Assembly: GCF_001050275.1 (NCBI RefSeq)
Contig: NZ_BBYA01000008.1
Span: 186,001 to 250,000 of the forward strand
DNA length: 64,000 nt
Source of the DNA: Leptolinea tardivitalis
GTDB taxonomy: Bacteria; Chloroflexota; Anaerolineae; Anaerolineales; Anaerolineaceae
Direction: 5' to 3'
Shown in pieces: positions 63,834 to 64,000 of this stretch. A program made the translations under genes and the position numbers. Position 1 is the stretch's first letter. The number at the start of each line of letters is the position of its first letter. The notes beneath the pieces were generated by a model. The model saw nothing but the letters and a program-made list of their open reading frames with translations, was not told the DNA's origin and made no database searches.

Positions 63834-64000
63834 TTACCGGTCAAAGAAAATAAGATTAGTCTGCTGTTCCCAGAGACGCCTGTACAACCCCTGAGTAATC
63901 AACAGGTCTGTATGTGTGCCGCGCTCTACGATTTTTCCATCATCTAAAACCAGAATTTCATCATAGAGATGCATTCCAGTTAATCGGTGAGTCGCAATAA
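63834..64000 (-). CDS. cydC: C-terminal end of a CydC-like ABC exporter ATPase (partial)
   Basis: The window edge cuts this leftward gene; 54 complete codons and the TAA stop remain. The fragment begins at the H-loop IATHRLTGM, continues LYDEILVLDDGKIVERGTHTDLL, and ends QGLYRRLWEQQ, the usual end of ABC exporters. The THRLxGM form and the wording of the tail resemble CydC, part of the CydDC thiol exporter needed for cytochrome bd assembly, but other ABC exporters are similar. It precedes the VIT/VWA gene by 73 bp on the same strand. Confidence 0.7.
   Translation of the reverse strand, partial: IATHRLTGMHLYDEILVLDDGKIVERGTHTDLLITQGLYRRLWEQQTNLIFFDR

Overview
The window looks like a chromosome segment of a free-living bacterium with moderate G+C (mid-40s % by eye), most likely Chloroflexota of the Anaerolineae type. 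That placement is inferred from gene content: GAF-rich SpoIIE phosphatases, tRNA-flanked sensor kinases, small YtxH-like proteins, VIT/VWA and TgpA-like membrane proteins, and Thr/Pro/Glu-rich lipoproteins. No 16S gene or other decisive marker is present. I found no phage, insertion sequence or CRISPR array. It holds 55 protein genes (one cut by the right edge) and two tRNAs.

Layout. 0.3-8.6 kb is housekeeping: PPK2, a DUF4345-like membrane protein, a DegV protein, a RarD permease, ribokinase, a 1011-residue Cache-PAS-GAF-HD-GYP c-di-GMP phosphodiesterase and a UbiE/MenG methyltransferase. 8.7-16.3 kb has tRNA-Leu(CAG) with a clear promoter and terminator, an FtsB/DivIC-like protein, a leftward operon STAS - RsbW-like kinase - multi-GAF SpoIIE phosphatase - HAD hydrolase (a partner-switching signalling unit), and Ada. 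16.4-22 kb is a complete branched-chain amino acid ABC importer, livJ-H-M-G-F, with a strong promoter, a structured leader and a hairpin between livJ and livH. 22-24.8 kb has an FHA protein, an AI-2E family permease and two small proteins. 24.9-34.5 kb has a fused NuoE-NuoF flavoprotein, a degenerate PGI/PMI-like SIS protein, DNA polymerase IV, a GT4 glycosyltransferase, tRNA-Thr(CGT), a large multi-PAS histidine kinase that runs into the tRNA, and uridine kinase.

35.0-40.6 kb is a tight five-gene operon for surface sugar synthesis and transfer: GT-C membrane protein with a TPR-like tail, polyprenyl-phosphate GT2, WbqC-like protein, methyltransferase, and WecE-like aminotransferase. 40.6-46.5 kb has two small membrane proteins, a PfkB kinase, an M24 peptidase and an MBL hydrolase, then leftward recX-rny without recA.

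46.9-58 kb is a second polysaccharide locus: rfbB, rfbA, a distinctly AT-rich pair (sulfatase-fold membrane enzyme and GT-C protein, probably acquired horizontally), a lipoprotein, a Wzz-like protein, an O-antigen ligase/polymerase-like protein and a membrane-anchored HExxH peptidase. The window ends with a YtxH-like protein, a PAP2 phosphatase, a TgpA-like transglutaminase, a VIT/VWA protein and the C-terminal end of a CydC-like ABC exporter.

Several genes lack a Shine-Dalgarno sequence and carry a -10-like box 6-8 nt before the start codon, which suggests leaderless mRNAs. I did not find one clearly novel system. The best candidates for something undescribed are the 35-40.6 kb glycan operon, the altered NuoEF fusion with a terminator-like hairpin in its leader, and the AT-rich glycan island.
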